Origin: Acidimicrobiaceae bacterium
GTDB taxonomy: Bacteria > Actinomycetota > Acidimicrobiia > Acidimicrobiales > RAAP-2
Assembly: GCA_025463285.1 (NCBI GenBank)
Contig: JAOBWI010000017.1
Location: 1 to 64,000 of the forward strand
DNA: 64,000 nucleotides
Reading direction: 5' to 3'
The notes under the pieces are model-generated. The model was given only the letters and a program-made list of their open reading frames with translations, did no database searches and was not told the DNA's origin. Each line of letters opens with the position of its first letter. Positions within the stretch are counted from its first letter, which is position 1. A program made the position numbers and the translations under genes. Below, in pieces: positions 8,130-18,914 of the stretch.

Positions 8130-9053
8130 TCACACCCGCGCGAGCCACTCTTCGTACTGGGGCCGCTCACCGCGGATCGCTTGGTGGTAGGTGGTCTTCA
8201 CGGCCGTGGTGATCGGGCCCGGGTTACCGTCGCCCACTACTCGGTCGTCGACCGAAGAGATCGGGACAACTTCGGCGGCCGTGCCGGTGAGGAAGGCCTC
8301 GTCAGCTAGGTACAGGTCGTCGCGGCGCAGTGCTTCGAAACTCACCTCGTAGCCCAGGTCGTGCGCGATCTTCACGATGCTGGCTTGGGTAATACCGCGC
8401 AGCGCGCCGGCTTCTGAGGGGGGCGGACTCAGGATCACCCCGTCTTTCACGATGAAGAGGTTCTCACCCGTGCACTCGCTCACGCGACCGTCGGGACCCA
8501 GCATGATCGCTTCGTCGTAGCCAGCCTTGATGGCCTCAACCTTGGCGAGACTGGCGTTCACGTAACCGCCAATGGTCTTAGAGGCCGTGGGCATGGCGTT
8601 GGGATGGTGGCGCGACCACGAGGAGACTTTCATCCGCACGCCCTTCTCGGCGTGTTCGCCCAAATAGGCGGCCCAGGGCCAGGCGGCGATCGCCGACTGC
8701 ACCGGTGCGCCAATGGGGTTCACCCCGATCTCGCCGTATCCCAAATAGACAATCGGTCGCAGATAACACCCGTCGTGCAGTTCGTTCACCCGCACTAGTT
8801 CTTTGGCCGTCTCACAGAGATCGTCCAGGCTGTAGGGCACGTCCATCATCAAGATGCGACAACTGCGCAGCAGTCGCTGCATGTGATCCTTTAAGCGAAA
8901 AATCGCCACGCCGTTGGGCGTCTTGTACGCGCGAATACCCTCGAAGGCGCCCATGCCGTAGTGCAGCGTGTGGCTCAGTACATGCACGGTGGCGTCGTCC
9001 CAGTCGACGAACTGCCCGTCCATCCATATCTTCTTGGTGGGTGTTATCGGCAT
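8130..9053 (-). CDS. ilvE: Branched-chain amino acid aminotransferase
   Basis: A 307-aa fold-type IV PLP enzyme that transfers the amino group from glutamate to the 2-keto acids of Leu, Ile and Val. Signatures are the N-terminal FVDWDDATVHVLSH and GAFEGIRAY, the PLP lysine in TASKTIGGYVNASL, and GRVSECTGENLFIVKDG. The start ATG shares its A with the stop TAA of leuB (TAATG at 9055-9051), so translation is coupled. Last enzyme of BCAA synthesis, next to leuB. Confidence 0.95.
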   Translation of the reverse strand: MPITPTKKIWMDGQFVDWDDATVHVLSHTLHYGMGAFEGIRAYKTPNGVAIFRLKDHMQRLLRSCRILMMDVPYSLDDLCETAKELVRVNELHDGCYLRPIVYLGYGEIGVNPIGAPVQSAIAAWPWAAYLGEHAEKGVRMKVSSWSRHHPNAMPTASKTIGGYVNASLAKVEAIKAGYDEAIMLGPDGRVSECTGENLFIVKDGVILSPPPSEAGALRGITQASIVKIAHDLGYEVSFEALRRDDLYLADEAFLTGTAAEVVPISSVDDRVVGDGNPGPITTAVKTTYHQAIRGERPQYEEWLARV

Positions 9054-10075
9054 TACAACCTTTCTCGAATCTGTTGGGTGACTCCGCTGGTGCCCAGAAG
9101 CGCGGCGTCACCCTCAAAGTCTGCCACCGCGCGAGCTATGCGACGTGCGGCGTCCTCCTCGCCGAGGTGTTCTAGCATCAGTACCGCCGACATAATCGCG
9201 GCGATGGGATTCGCGCGATTAGTACCGACGAGATCGTGGGCGGCGCCGTGCACGGGCTCGAAGAGTGAGGCCCCGCTCTTGGTGGGATTCAAGTTGGCGC
9301 TCGCGGCGTAGCCAATGCCACCGGTGACCGCGCCAGCCAGATCCGACAATATGTCGCCGAAGAGATTGTCGGTCACGATGACGCCGTAGCGCTGGGGATC
9401 GTTGACCAGGTAGATGCACGCCGCGTCTACGTGCTGGTAGTCGACCGCGACACCCGGGAACTCCGTAGCGACCTGGTGGACCACTCGTTGCCACAGGTCA
9501 CCGGCGAAGGTCAGCACGTTGGTCTTATGGACGAGAGTTAACTTTGCCCGATCGAGTTGACTGGCGCGCGCGAAGGCGAAGCGCACGCATCGCTCGACGC
9601 CGAAGCGGGTGTTGACCGATCCTTGCGTGGCCACTTCGTGCGGGGTGCCGCGACGAAGCACGCCCCCCTCGCCGCCGTAGGGACCCTCGGTGTTCTCTCG
9701 CACGATGGCGAAGGAGTGGCCGTCCGCCAAGGAGCCGGCTTGGCCGGCGAAGGGTCGGTAGTTGACGTAGAGGTCGAGTCCGAAACGGATCCTGAGTAGC
9801 AGTCCCCGCTCCAAGACTCCACCGGCAATTCTCGTGTCGCCAATGGCGGGGCCAATGGCCCCGAGCAACAGGGCATCGAAGCCGCGCAGCTCTTCTAACG
9901 TCGCGTCATCGAGGACGAACCCGTCGCGAAGGTAGCGCGCGGCCCCGAGATCAAAGTCCGAGGTGTTTAGCGCCACCCCGGCGGCGGCGACGACCTCGAG
10001 GGCGGCCGCGGTCACTTCGGGTCCGATGCCGTCCCCACCGATGACGGCCACGCGGTGGCTGCGTCGCTCACTCAT
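9053..10075 (-). CDS. leuB: 3-isopropylmalate dehydrogenase
   Basis: A 340-aa NAD-dependent beta-decarboxylating dehydrogenase of leucine synthesis (3-isopropylmalate to 2-ketoisocaproate). I took the ATG at 10075 (MSERRSHRVAVIGGDGIGPE) with GGGAGAA upstream; the frame is open to 10192 but the extra 39 residues do not fit the family. Motifs are GDGIGPEV, ENTEGPYGGEGG, the catalytic Lys in VHKTNVLT, DNLFGDILSDLA and the NAD-binding EPVHGAAHDLVG. It runs into ilvE with a 1-nt overlap and is divergent from greA across about 115 bp holding both promoters. Confidence 0.95.
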   Translation of the reverse strand: MSERRSHRVAVIGGDGIGPEVTAAALEVVAAAGVALNTSDFDLGAARYLRDGFVLDDATLEELRGFDALLLGAIGPAIGDTRIAGGVLERGLLLRIRFGLDLYVNYRPFAGQAGSLADGHSFAIVRENTEGPYGGEGGVLRRGTPHEVATQGSVNTRFGVERCVRFAFARASQLDRAKLTLVHKTNVLTFAGDLWQRVVHQVATEFPGVAVDYQHVDAACIYLVNDPQRYGVIVTDNLFGDILSDLAGAVTGGIGYAASANLNPTKSGASLFEPVHGAAHDLVGTNRANPIAAIMSAVLMLEHLGEEDAARRIARAVADFEGDAALLGTSGVTQQIRERL

Positions 10076-10190
10076 CGTTCGTTCTCCCTTTTCTCTATTT
10101 TGGCCGCTCGTAGAGCTAAGGAGCAAAACGAAGAGCCCAAAATCAGGCCCGATACTAGAATTAGGCATTCCTATTAGTTGAGGTTGCGGC

Positions 10191-10667
10191 ATGGCCGACG
10201 AAATTCACCGGATTACGAAAGAGACGCTGGAGAAACTCGAGGCCGAGTACCAATACCTCACGACCGTCGGACGAACCGAGATCGCGCGCACTATTGAGGC
10301 CGCCCGCCTGCTGGGAGATCTCTCGGAAAATGGCGACTATCACGCGGCCAAAGACGAGCAGGGCAAAATGGAGGCCCGAATTCGCCAAATCGATCAGGTA
10401 CTGCGTAATCACGAAATCGTCGAGCGCGACGGGCACGCCGACAAAGTCCAGTACGCCTCGATCGTCCAAGTCGTCTACGAGGGTGACGAGGATGGCGACT
10501 TTCAGGAGTTCTTCATTGGTTCCATCGAAGAGAAGCCCGAGGGCGTGCTGGTCGCCTCTCCCACTTCGCCGCTCGGCGAAGCGCTGCTCGGGCGTTCGGT
10601 CGGGGACACCGTCGAGTACGAGGCGCCCTCGGGAGTCCTCAAGGTGAACATTGTGGGGCAACGTTAG
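10191..10667 (+). CDS. greA: Transcription elongation factor GreA
   Basis: A 158-aa GreA. An N-terminal antiparallel coiled coil (residues about 8-78) carries the acidic tip LSENGDYHAAKDEQGKMEAR that reaches the RNA polymerase active site and stimulates transcript cleavage. The C-terminal FKBP-like globular domain follows, with SPLGEALLGRSVGDTVEYEA. GAGG sits 8 nt before the ATG. Only 3 nt separate it from leuC, so greA and leuCD look like one transcript, which is an unusual pairing. Confidence 0.95.
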   Translation: MADEIHRITKETLEKLEAEYQYLTTVGRTEIARTIEAARLLGDLSENGDYHAAKDEQGKMEARIRQIDQVLRNHEIVERDGHADKVQYASIVQVVYEGDEDGDFQEFFIGSIEEKPEGVLVASPTSPLGEALLGRSVGDTVEYEAPSGVLKVNIVGQR

Positions 10668-10670
10668 ATC

Positions 10671-12074
10671 GTGAGCAGGAAAACCCTCTACGAAAAGATC
10701 TGGGACGACCACGTCCTGAGCACCCCGGACAGCGACACGACGCTTCTCTACATTGACCTGCACCTGGTACACGAGGTGACCAGTCCCCAGGCGTTCGACG
10801 GCCTACGACTGAACGCTCGCGGCGTACGACGGCCCGATCTCACCTTGGCCACGGCCGACCACAACGTCCCGACCGACCCCCTCTCCACCCCGGTGGCCGA
10901 TCCCATCTCACGGCGCCAGCTCGAAGTGCTGGACGAGAACTGCAAAGAGTTCGGCATCACCGTCTTTCCCCGAGGTCACGAGAATCAGGGCATCGTTCAC
11001 GTCATTGGGCCGGAGCTGGGCGTGACCCAACCGGGCATGACCATTGTCTGTGGCGACTCGCACACTTCTACACACGGCGCTCTCGGGTCGCTGGCTTTTG
11101 GTATCGGCACCAGCGAGGTTGAGCACGTGCTCGCCACCCAGACCTTGCCGCAACAAAAGGCCAAGACCATGTCGGTGAGCGTCAATGGCAGGCTCCCACA
11201 GGGCGTGAGTGCGAAGGACGTCGTGCTCGCCATCGTCGGTCGCCTGGGCACGGGCGGTGGCTCGGGCTACGTCATCGAGTACCGCGGCGAGGCGATCCGC
11301 GCGCTCTCGATGGAAGGCCGCATGACCGTGTGCAACATGAGTATCGAAGCCGGCGCCCGCGCCGGTCTCGTGGCCGTGGACGAGACCACCGTCGAGTACC
11401 TCCGCGGCCGCCCGGGGGTACCGCAGGGCGACGCCTTCGAGGAGACGGCGGAGCGCTGGCGCCATTTCGTCTCCGACGACGACGCCGAGTTTGACGCGGA
11501 ACTCGTCATCGACGCCGCCGACCTCGTGCCCTTCGTCACCTGGGGTACCAACCCCGCTCAGGTGGTCGCCCTCTCGGGCGTCGTCCCCTCACCCACGGAT
11601 GGCGCCGACGCCGACGAGCGCGGCACGATCGAGCGAGCCTTGGAGTACATGGATTTAACACCCGGCACGCCACTTCGCTCCATTCCCGTCGACGTCGTGT
11701 TCATTGGCTCGTGTACGAACTCGCGCATCGAAGACCTCCGCGCGGCGGCGGCGGTCGCTCGAGGTCGCAAGGTTCACGGTGGCGTACGAGCCCTGGTGGT
11801 GCCCGGTTCTCGCAGGGTCAAGGATCAAGCGGAGTTAGAAGGCCTGGACCGAGTGTTCCTCGAGGCTGGCTTCGAGTGGCGCGAGCCGGGGTGTTCCATG
11901 TGCTTAGGCATGAACCCGGACATACTCAGCCCGGGACAGCGCTGCGCTTCGACGTCGAATCGAAACTTCGAAGGTCGACAGGGCCGCGGAGGCCGAACCC
12001 ATCTCGTCTCCCCGGTGGTCGCGGCGGCGACGGCCCTCCTGGGTCGATTCGCCTCACCCGACGAGGTCGCGTGA
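10671..12074 (+). CDS. leuC: 3-isopropylmalate dehydratase large subunit
   Basis: A 467-aa aconitase-family subunit that with LeuD isomerises 2- to 3-isopropylmalate. [4Fe-4S] ligand cysteines are in [14 protein letters not shown] and in [26 protein letters not shown] is the other family hallmark. The start is GTG at 10671, 3 nt after greA. The stop overlaps the leuD GTG start by 4 nt (GTGA), so the two subunits are translationally coupled. Confidence 0.95.
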   Translation: MSRKTLYEKIWDDHVLSTPDSDTTLLYIDLHLVHEVTSPQAFDGLRLNARGVRRPDLTLATADHNVPTDPLSTPVADPISRRQLEVLDENCKEFGITVFPRGHENQGIVHVIGPELGVTQPGMTIVCGDSHTSTHGALGSLAFGIGTSEVEHVLATQTLPQQKAKTMSVSVNGRLPQGVSAKDVVLAIVGRLGTGGGSGYVIEYRGEAIRALSMEGRMTVCNMSIEAGARAGLVAVDETTVEYLRGRPGVPQGDAFEETAERWRHFVSDDDAEFDAELVIDAADLVPFVTWGTNPAQVVALSGVVPSPTDGADADERGTIERALEYMDLTPGTPLRSIPVDVVFIGSCTNSRIEDLRAAAAVARGRKVHGGVRALVVPGSRRVKDQAELEGLDRVFLEAGFEWREPGCSMCLGMNPDILSPGQRCASTSNRNFEGRQGRGGRTHLVSPVVAAATALLGRFASPDEVA

Positions 12075-12694
12075 GATCCGTTCGCCTCATCGAGGGCCGG
12101 GCCGTTCCCCTAGATCGCTCCGACGTTGATACCGACCAGATCATCCCGTCCGATTGGCTCAAGCGCGTCGAACGCACGGGATTTGGTCGCGGACTGTTTA
12201 GCGAGTGGCGCGACGACACAACGTTCGTCTTAAACCAGCCCGAGTACTCGAGCGCCACGATTCTGCTCGCCGGTCCGCGCTTCGGTACCGGGTCGTCGAG
12301 AGAGCACGCCGTGTGGGCGCTGATGGACTACGGATTCGAAGCGATCATCGCGCCGTCGTTTGGGGACATCTTTCGCAACAACTCCTCGAAGCAGGGACTC
12401 GTCATTGTTCAGTTAGCGGCGCACGATGTCGAGCAACTCAGCGACATGGTGAAAGAGGACCCGTCGAGACTCATCGTGGTGGACGTCGAACGTCTCGGCG
12501 TCGAGGTCCCCGACGCGGGCTGGCATCGCGACTTCGTGCTCGACCCCATGACCCAAGAACGCCTCCTCGAGGGGTGGGACGATATTGGCCTCACCCTGCG
12601 TCGCGCACCGGAGATTGACGCGTACGAGTCAAGTAGCCGGGCGCCAAAGATGACTGACGTCTTCGACGCCGCGGGCCGCGCTCGTCGCGGCTAG
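12071..12694 (+). CDS. leuD: 3-isopropylmalate dehydratase small subunit
   Basis: A 207-aa swivelling-domain partner of LeuC. The GTG at 12071 overlaps the leuC stop by 4 nt; the frame is open much further upstream but that part lies inside leuC and is not LeuD-like. Signatures are [15 protein letters not shown], the [17 protein letters not shown] substrate loop, and [14 protein letters not shown]. The 207-aa length is typical for the bacterial LeuD. Confidence 0.95.
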   Translation: MRSVRLIEGRAVPLDRSDVDTDQIIPSDWLKRVERTGFGRGLFSEWRDDTTFVLNQPEYSSATILLAGPRFGTGSSREHAVWALMDYGFEAIIAPSFGDIFRNNSSKQGLVIVQLAAHDVEQLSDMVKEDPSRLIVVDVERLGVEVPDAGWHRDFVLDPMTQERLLEGWDDIGLTLRRAPEIDAYESSSRAPKMTDVFDAAGRARRG

Positions 12695-12724
12695 AGAACA
12701 CCCTTCAGCCCGGCCACGTCGCCC

Positions 12725-12847
12725 TCAGTGGCTCTTGCGTCGACGACCTTCTGACTCACCGAAGGACGCGCGTCGCATCCAAATATAGGCCGCGGTGTAG
12801 AGCACGCTGAAGAACACCATGACGATGATGGGCACCGTGAGGATCAC
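12725..12847 (-). CDS. Small single-pass membrane protein (40 aa)
   Basis: A 40-codon frame starting at GTG 12847 with GAGG about 6 nt upstream. The peptide begins with a hydrophobic helix (ILTVPIIVMVFFSVLYTAAY), continues IWMRRASFGESEGRRRKSH, and ends with a basic tail. That gives one transmembrane span with a positively charged inner end. No family recognised. It sits convergent to leuD, 30 bp away. Coding is supported by the ribosome site, codon use and the clean membrane topology, not by homology. Confidence 0.5.
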   Translation of the reverse strand: MILTVPIIVMVFFSVLYTAAYIWMRRASFGESEGRRRKSH

Positions 12848-12975
12848 CGGACACCTCGTGACTGACCCTTGATGCGGGACGGACACACAGCGACCTCGTT
12901 CATGCCTTCTCTTTCCATCGTGTACTATTAAGTCGTACCCGATCTAAATGCAGACTACCACGAAACGAGCGACTC

Positions 12976-13413
12976 ATGCCGAGTGAGGATCCACTTTTGC
13001 TAGAACGACAGGTCTGTTTCGCCCTCGTCGTGGCGGCCCGAAGCGTTCTGTCGATCTATCGACCGCTGCTCGATCCCATGGGACTCACTCATCCCCAGTA
13101 CCTGGTCATGTTGGCCCTGTGGGAACGCTCACCGCTGTCGGTAAAAGCGATCGGAGAACTCCTCGAACTCGACTCGCCCACGCTGTCGCCCCTGTTGAAG
13201 CGATTGGCGACAGCGGAACTCATCACGCGGGAACGAAGCGACGCAGACGAGCGACGAGTGGACGTCGAACTAACGAAAAAAGGCCGAGACCTTCGACGAC
13301 GGGCCTTGCTCGTTCCACCGGCGGTGGTCGCGAAGCTGGGCATGGACGTCAGTGAACTCGAGGCTCTGCATCACTCACTCTCCAACGTGATTGAAGCGGC
13401 GCGACACTCCTAG
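12976..13413 (+). CDS. ohrR: OhrR-type MarR regulator (organic hydroperoxide sensor)
   Basis: A 145-aa MarR-family winged-helix repressor. The N-terminus LLLERQVCFALVVAARSV carries the reactive Cys14 at the position of the peroxide-sensing Cys of OhrR, and the Tyr of IYRPLLDPMG, near residue 30, matches the conserved hydrogen-bond partner. The winged helix is at about 55-105 (GELLELDSPTLSPLLKRL, RSDADERRVDVELT). There is only one Cys, suggesting the one-Cys (B. subtilis-like) mechanism with a thiol partner. Its expected target, ohr, lies 3.4 kb away at 16851. A small hairpin follows the stop at 13415-13427. Confidence 0.85.
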   Translation: MPSEDPLLLERQVCFALVVAARSVLSIYRPLLDPMGLTHPQYLVMLALWERSPLSVKAIGELLELDSPTLSPLLKRLATAELITRERSDADERRVDVELTKKGRDLRRRALLVPPAVVAKLGMDVSELEALHHSLSNVIEAARHS

Positions 13414-13414
13414 C

Positions 13415-13427
13415 GAGGGTGACCCTC
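13415..13427. terminator. Small bidirectional hairpin between ohrR and leuA
   Basis: GAGGG-TGA-CCCTC lies between the convergent stops of ohrR and leuA. The stem is only 5 bp with a short AT tail (TTAT), so it is a weak terminator candidate. Confidence 0.35.
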
Positions 13428-15260
<1,833 letters not shown>

Positions 15261-15278
15261 CTACTATCCTGAACGGTC

Positions 15279-15431
15279 ATGGGACTACTCAAGACACTGT
15301 TCAAACTGTCGTTTCTCCTCGTGGTGGGTACGGTCGTCGCGGGCGTCGTGTTCTTGGTGAAGCGACCGGCTGACGAATCGTCGATCTCCTTTGACGAATG
15401 GCCGAGCGTTCCACCCAACCCGGTCGAGTAG
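15279..15431 (+). CDS. Small single-pass membrane protein (50 aa)
   Basis: A 50-aa frame from ATG 15279 to TAG 15431. It starts MGLLKTLFKL, has one transmembrane helix (SFLLVVGTVVAGVVFLVK), and ends with an acidic, Trp/Pro-rich tail (ISFDEWPSVPPNPVE). The layout is typical of small inner-membrane proteins, and codon use is like that of its neighbours. It is divergent from the leuA leader and 33 bp upstream of the aldo-keto reductase, probably in one transcript with it. No function known to me. Confidence 0.6.
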   Translation: MGLLKTLFKLSFLLVVGTVVAGVVFLVKRPADESSISFDEWPSVPPNPVE

Positions 15432-15464
15432 TCCTTTCGTTCACCACTAGTTCAAGGAGCACTC

Positions 15465-16457
15465 ATGGCAGACATGGAGTATCGCCGGCTCGGACGGTCG
15501 GGGCTCAAACTGAGTGTGCTCTCCTTTGGCAGTTGGGTCACCTTCGGCAACGCCAATCAGATCGAAACCGCCCACCAGGCGGCCGAGTGCCTGAGCGCCG
15601 CGCACGACGCCGGAGTGAACTTTTACGACAACGCCGAGTCCTACTCGGCGGGTGAGTCAGAGCGAGTCATGGGCGCGGCTTTTAAGGAACTGGGTTGGAA
15701 GCGCTACGAGTACGTCGTCTCCACCAAGCTGTTTTGGGGAATCCACGACGCACCCAACATGCGCAACACCCTCAATCGCAAGTACCTGAGTCAAGCCATC
15801 GAAGGATCGCTGGAGCGTCTCGGCCTCGACTTCGTGGATCTCGTGTTCTGTCACCGCGCCGATCCCGCTACGCCCATCGAAGAGACGGTCTGGGCCATGA
15901 GTGACATGGTCAGTCGCGGACAGGCTCTCTACTGGGGAACCTCTGAGTGGACGGCCGACGAGATTCGTGCGGCCTGGGACATTGCTGAGCGGTACAACCT
16001 GCACAAGCCGGTCATGGAGCAGTCGCAGTACAACATCCTGTGGCGCACTCGCGTCGAGAAGGAGTACTCGCGTCTCTACGACGACATCGGACTCGGCACC
16101 ACCATATGGTCGCCGCTGGCCTCGGGACTGCTGACCGGAAAATACCTAAACGGCGTACCCGAAGGCTCACGTGCCACGTTGCCGGGCTACGAGTGGCTCC
16201 GCAAAATGCTGACGAATGAAGAGAGCAATAAGCAAGTCGCCGAACTGAAGAAGATCGCCGACGAACTCGACGTAGCGCTCTCGCAGTTCTCGCTCGCCTG
16301 GTGCGCCAAGAACCCCCACGTCTCCACCGTGATCACGGGCGCCTCCACGGCCGATCAGGTCCGTGACAACATGAAGGCCCTCGACGTCATTCCCCTGCTC
16401 ACCGATGAGATTATGGAGCGCGTCGATCAGGTGTGGCTCTCGGGAAGCGCTCACTAG
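15465..16457 (+). CDS. Aldo/keto reductase (Kv-beta/YghZ-like, AKR6 group)
   Basis: A 330-aa (alpha/beta)8 NADPH-dependent carbonyl reductase. The N-terminus [19 protein letters not shown] is the group signature. Catalytic residues are visible: Asp and Tyr around [10 protein letters not shown], Lys in STKLFWG, His in FCHRAD. Cofactor-binding motifs are [18 protein letters not shown] and [13 protein letters not shown]. The group reduces aldehydes and ketones such as methylglyoxal or related carbonyls, so detoxification is likely. AAGGAG lies 7 nt before the ATG. Confidence 0.9.
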   Translation: MADMEYRRLGRSGLKLSVLSFGSWVTFGNANQIETAHQAAECLSAAHDAGVNFYDNAESYSAGESERVMGAAFKELGWKRYEYVVSTKLFWGIHDAPNMRNTLNRKYLSQAIEGSLERLGLDFVDLVFCHRADPATPIEETVWAMSDMVSRGQALYWGTSEWTADEIRAAWDIAERYNLHKPVMEQSQYNILWRTRVEKEYSRLYDDIGLGTTIWSPLASGLLTGKYLNGVPEGSRATLPGYEWLRKMLTNEESNKQVAELKKIADELDVALSQFSLAWCAKNPHVSTVITGASTADQVRDNMKALDVIPLLTDEIMERVDQVWLSGSAH

Positions 16458-16624
16458 CCACCGGGCGGCCGCGAGGGCGCGGATCGGTTCGCGCGCCCAT
16501 CGTTAACGGATGAGCGGGCTCGTTGCGAATGACGATCAAACTCGTAATCCTTCCCGTACGAACCTCGAAGTAGTCCGACGTGATCAACTCCCCTGGGGCA
16601 ACTGGGACCTGTCGTAATTGCCCC

Positions 16625-16822
16625 CTAGACGCCGCGCACGATGATGTCGCCGTAGTTGTCCACGACCTGTCGCACTTCCATGGTGACTCTGTCAGCGATG
16701 ATCTCTCGGTCGGCCCAGACCCGAATCGCTTCGATGCAGCTGGGGACGCGATGGTCGCGTTGGGGGCGCGTCGCTTTAAGGTCCTTGAAAGGCGCTAGCT
16801 CTTTGGGACTGCGCGCCCGCAA
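16625..16822 (-). CDS. Possible small protein (up to 65 aa)
   Basis: A minus frame with strong C/G at third codon positions. Its conserved-looking end includes CIEAIRVWADREIIADRVT and ends with VRQVVDNYGDIIVRGV. The only upstream start is TTG at 16822, which lacks a clear ribosome site, so the true start is unresolved. The remainder of 16458-16850 (167 bp after the aldo-keto reductase and the short ohr upstream region) shows only a GGGGCAA/TTGCCCC inverted repeat near 16595-16625, which might terminate this gene. Confidence 0.4.
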   Translation of the reverse strand: MRARSPKELAPFKDLKATRPQRDHRVPSCIEAIRVWADREIIADRVTMEVRQVVDNYGDIIVRGV

Positions 16823-16850
16823 GGTTCACTCTCGAAAAGGAGGCCACACC

Positions 16851-17282
16851 ATGGCCAAGGTGCTCTATACAGCGAACGCTCACGTCACGGGGGGCCGCGG
16901 TGGCCACGGCCGTACGGCCGACGGAGAACTGGACGTCAATCTCCGAGTGCCCAAGGAGATGGGCGGGGAGGGCGGAGGGACGAACCCCGAGGAGTTGTTC
17001 GCGGTCGGGTGGGCCGCCTGTTTTGAAAGCGCCATCGCCGGAGTGGGACGACGACAACACGTCGACGTGGGAGAGGTGGTCATTGACTCCGCGATCAGTT
17101 TGCTCCCCGTCGGGGACGGAGGCTTCCGTCTCGAAGCGACCCTGGACGTCTCGATTCCGGCGCTTAGCGACCGGGACGTAGCCGTGGAGCTCATTCGAGG
17201 GGCGCACGAGGTCTGCCCGTACTCCAACGCCACCCGGGGCAACATCGACGTCACCCTTCTGCTGGACGGTGACGCGCTCTAG
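16851..17282 (+). CDS. ohr: Organic hydroperoxide resistance protein (OsmC/Ohr family)
   Basis: A 143-aa thiol peroxidase that reduces organic and lipid hydroperoxides with lipoyl or dihydrolipoamide electron donors. The reactive Cys is in WAACFESAIAGV and the resolving Cys in HEVCPYSNATRGN, both exactly Ohr-like; LRVPKEMGGEGGGTNPEELF is the other hallmark. The ATG at 16851 has AAAAGGAGG 7 nt upstream; the frame is open to 16656 but that extension is not Ohr. Likely target of OhrR (12976-13413). The stop lies 10 bp from the convergent serA stop. Confidence 0.93.
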   Translation: MAKVLYTANAHVTGGRGGHGRTADGELDVNLRVPKEMGGEGGGTNPEELFAVGWAACFESAIAGVGRRQHVDVGEVVIDSAISLLPVGDGGFRLEATLDVSIPALSDRDVAVELIRGAHEVCPYSNATRGNIDVTLLLDGDAL

Positions 17283-17292
17283 CGACTGGGAT

Positions 17293-18867
17293 TTATCGCA
17301 GCGTGATGAGGTGAATGTCCTGAATGCCGTCGGTGGCGCGAAGTTGTTCGATCACCGACGACGGGGTGGGGACTTCGGTGGAGATCACCATGAGCGCCGT
17401 CTTGGTCTCGGGGTCGGGCCCGACCGCCATCGACGAGATAGAGATCTCCGCCTTTCCCAGAGCGACACCGACGAGCCCGATCATTCCGGGGCGGTCGTCG
17501 TTGTGCACTACCAGCATGGAGGCCGCGGGAGCAATCTCGACGGCGTGACCGTCGACACTCACCACACGCGTTTCGACTCGCGTGCCAATGGTCATCAACG
17601 TGCCCGCCACCGTGTGACCGTCCGAACGAACGGTGATGAGACTGACGTACTCGGCCGTGGCGAAGGACGAGGCTTCACTAAAGACCAAGGAGTGTTCCGC
17701 CGCGAGCTGGGGAGCATTCACGAACGACACCCCCTGGTGTCCCGTGGCGCTCAGCAGTCCCTTGAGAACGCAGAGGGTCAGAATCTTGGTGCCGGCGCCG
17801 GCGAGTTCTCCCTGGTAGGTGACTTCGAGGTCAGCCGGTTGGCCGTCCAACAGTCCCCCGATGAAACGGCCGAGCAGCTCGGCCAGGCTCATGAACGGAC
17901 TCACCGAGTTCGAGACTTCTCCGGCGGAGACGTTGACCGCGTAGGGGACAAAATCGCCATCCAGCGCCAGTTCGACCTGCTCGGCAATGGTGACGCCCGC
18001 CTTGTCCTGGGCTTCGGCGGTCGAGGCGCCGAGGTGGGGAACGACGACGACCGAGGGGAGCTCAAACAATGGGGACTCGGTGGTGGGCTCTTTTTCGAAG
18101 ACGTCGAGCGCGGCTCCTTGAACCTCACCCGCGCGAATAGCGTCCGCCAGGTCGGCCTCGTTGACGATGCCACCACGAGCGACGTTGATAATGCGCACAC
18201 CGGGCTTGACCTTCTTGAAGGACGCGGCGTTCAACAGATTGGTGGTCTCTTTGTTCTTGGGCAAGTGAATGGTGATGAAGTCACTTTGTTCCAACAACGT
18301 GTCGAGGTCCACCAGTTCGATGCCCATGTGGCGAGCTCGTTCTTCGGAGATGTAGGGGTCGTACGCGATGAGTCGCATTCCGAAAGCCATGGCGCGCTGG
18401 GCCACCAGGGCACCAATCTTGCCCAGACCAACCACCCCCAGGGTCTTGCCGTGCAGCTCGACACCCTCCCACTTACTGCGCTCCCACTTACCATTCTTGA
18501 GTGCGGAGTGGGCCTGAGGAATGTTGCGAGCCTGGGCGAGCAGCAAGGCCATGGTCTGTTCCGCGGCGGACAAGATATTGGAGACGGGAGCGTTGACCAC
18601 CATGACCCCGAGTTCGGTGGCCTTGACGACGTCGACGTTGTCAAGGCCAATGCCCGCTCGACCAACTACCACCATGTCCTTGGCGGCCTCGAGCGTCGCG
18701 GCGTCGACGTTGGTAGCGGAGCGAATGATGAGGGCGTGAGCCCCGACCACGGCGCTCAGGAGTTCCTCCGGCGAGAGACCGAGGCGTATGTCAACCTCGT
18801 GTCCGGCGTTGCGCAGTTTCTGCAGACCGGAGTCGGCAATCTCTTCAGTCACGAGTACACGGGCCAC
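17293..18867 (-). CDS. serA: D-3-phosphoglycerate dehydrogenase
   Basis: A 524-aa enzyme, the first step of serine synthesis (3-phosphoglycerate to 3-phosphohydroxypyruvate). The NAD-binding domain has [31 protein letters not shown] and the catalytic Arg/Glu/His set ([22 protein letters not shown]). The length matches the long mycobacterial type: catalytic and NAD domains, an intervening ASB domain at about 320-450, and a C-terminal ACT domain ([20 protein letters not shown]) for serine feedback. It follows the aminotransferase by 47 nt on the same strand. Confidence 0.95.
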   Translation of the reverse strand: MARVLVTEEIADSGLQKLRNAGHEVDIRLGLSPEELLSAVVGAHALIIRSATNVDAATLEAAKDMVVVGRAGIGLDNVDVVKATELGVMVVNAPVSNILSAAEQTMALLLAQARNIPQAHSALKNGKWERSKWEGVELHGKTLGVVGLGKIGALVAQRAMAFGMRLIAYDPYISEERARHMGIELVDLDTLLEQSDFITIHLPKNKETTNLLNAASFKKVKPGVRIINVARGGIVNEADLADAIRAGEVQGAALDVFEKEPTTESPLFELPSVVVVPHLGASTAEAQDKAGVTIAEQVELALDGDFVPYAVNVSAGEVSNSVSPFMSLAELLGRFIGGLLDGQPADLEVTYQGELAGAGTKILTLCVLKGLLSATGHQGVSFVNAPQLAAEHSLVFSEASSFATAEYVSLITVRSDGHTVAGTLMTIGTRVETRVVSVDGHAVEIAPAASMLVVHNDDRPGMIGLVGVALGKAEISISSMAVGPDPETKTALMVISTEVPTPSSVIEQLRATDGIQDIHLITLR

Positions 18868-18914
18868 GAAATACCTTTCACTTGTAGGGGCCAGACTAAA
18901 GGTTGGCGCGGAGC

